A DNA stretch of 16,834 bases from Glomus cerebriforme (lineage: Eukaryota; Glomeromycota; Glomeromycetes; Glomerales; Glomeraceae), in assembly GCA_003550305.1 (NCBI GenBank), contig QKYT01000654.1:48236-65069 (forward strand). The letters run 5' to 3'. The translations under genes were made by a program, and so were the position numbers. The notes beneath the pieces are model-generated. The model did not search any database. It was not told the DNA's origin and saw nothing but the letters and a program-made list of their open reading frames with translations. Below, piece after piece: positions 16,754 through 16,834 of the stretch. Position 1 is the first letter of the stretch; every line of letters starts with the position of its first letter.

Positions 16754-16834
16754 GTAATACTCCAATGATTTATGTGGCGTAATACTCCGTAATTTTACCA
16801 AGTGTAATACTCCGTTATATTAAGATGCATAATA
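16754..16834 (+). repeat. 25-bp-period tandem array reaching the window edge
   Basis: GTAATACTCC occurs at 16754, 16779 and 16804, exactly 25 bp apart, each followed by 15 AT-rich bases. A degenerate start (ATAATA) falls in register at 16829, and an earlier variant, GTAATACTAC, lies at 16710. CGTAATACTCCGTAAT is partly palindromic. Such arrays are typical of subterminal transposase-binding repeats of DNA transposons, but the element continues outside the window. Confidence 0.6.

Overview
The window looks like nuclear DNA of an arbuscular mycorrhizal fungus, most likely Rhizophagus irregularis or a close relative (Glomeromycotina). The DNA is very AT-rich with long A/T homopolymers. Short fungal GT..AG introns of about 60 to 135 nt are visible. 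The recognisable families (tandem NUMOD4/HNH proteins, a SAM-domain plus PD-(D/E)XK-like protein, a Crinkler-type N-terminal header, and a coiled-coil family with a C-terminal 'IGIDK' module) are ones I recall as strongly expanded in that genome. The species call is inference; no database was searched.

Region by region. 1-760: no gene, AT-rich, with a CAAATGA-rich stretch and an inverted-repeat element (411-725). 762-1073 (-): remnant of the coiled-coil/IGIDK family. 1078-2154 (+): tandem NUMOD4-HNH-NUMOD1 gene in one frame, broken by stops at tryptophan positions. 2231-3300 (+): spliced, nuclease-like gene (possibly Uma2-like), broken by two nested MITEs and a frameshift. 3545-3898 (+): weak ORF carrying a fragment of the coiled-coil family. 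3873-5704 (-): one ancestral reading frame of about 609 codons split in three by two homopolymer length changes. 5771-6015: palindromic MITE with 10-bp target duplications. 6134-7238 (-): SAM plus PD-(D/E)XK-like gene with one intron and at least three frame breaks. 7513-7863 (-): Crinkler N-terminal header without an ATG or effector domain, abutting a dispersed repeat (about 7878-8290) whose second copy lies at about 16273-16670.

8600-10600 is extremely AT-rich and gene-free apart from a MITE-like element. 11302-12818 (-) holds the only gene that looks intact: a two-exon gene for a 460-residue, largely disordered protein with two families of repeated short linear motifs. A TATA box, AGGGG elements and a poly(A) signal are visible around it. 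13400-16280 has no gene but holds several palindromes, a 10-bp tandem repeat, and degraded repeat DNA. The window ends inside a 25-bp-period tandem array.

The window is therefore a repeat-rich accessory segment: one probably functional gene among decaying members of expanded families, with several decay events readable base by base. I saw no tRNA, rRNA or CRISPR array and no clearly new multi-gene system. The points most worth a second look are the nested MITE insertion, the two homopolymer frame breaks in 3873-5704, the stops at tryptophan positions, the motif-repeat protein, and the excess of CACGTG.
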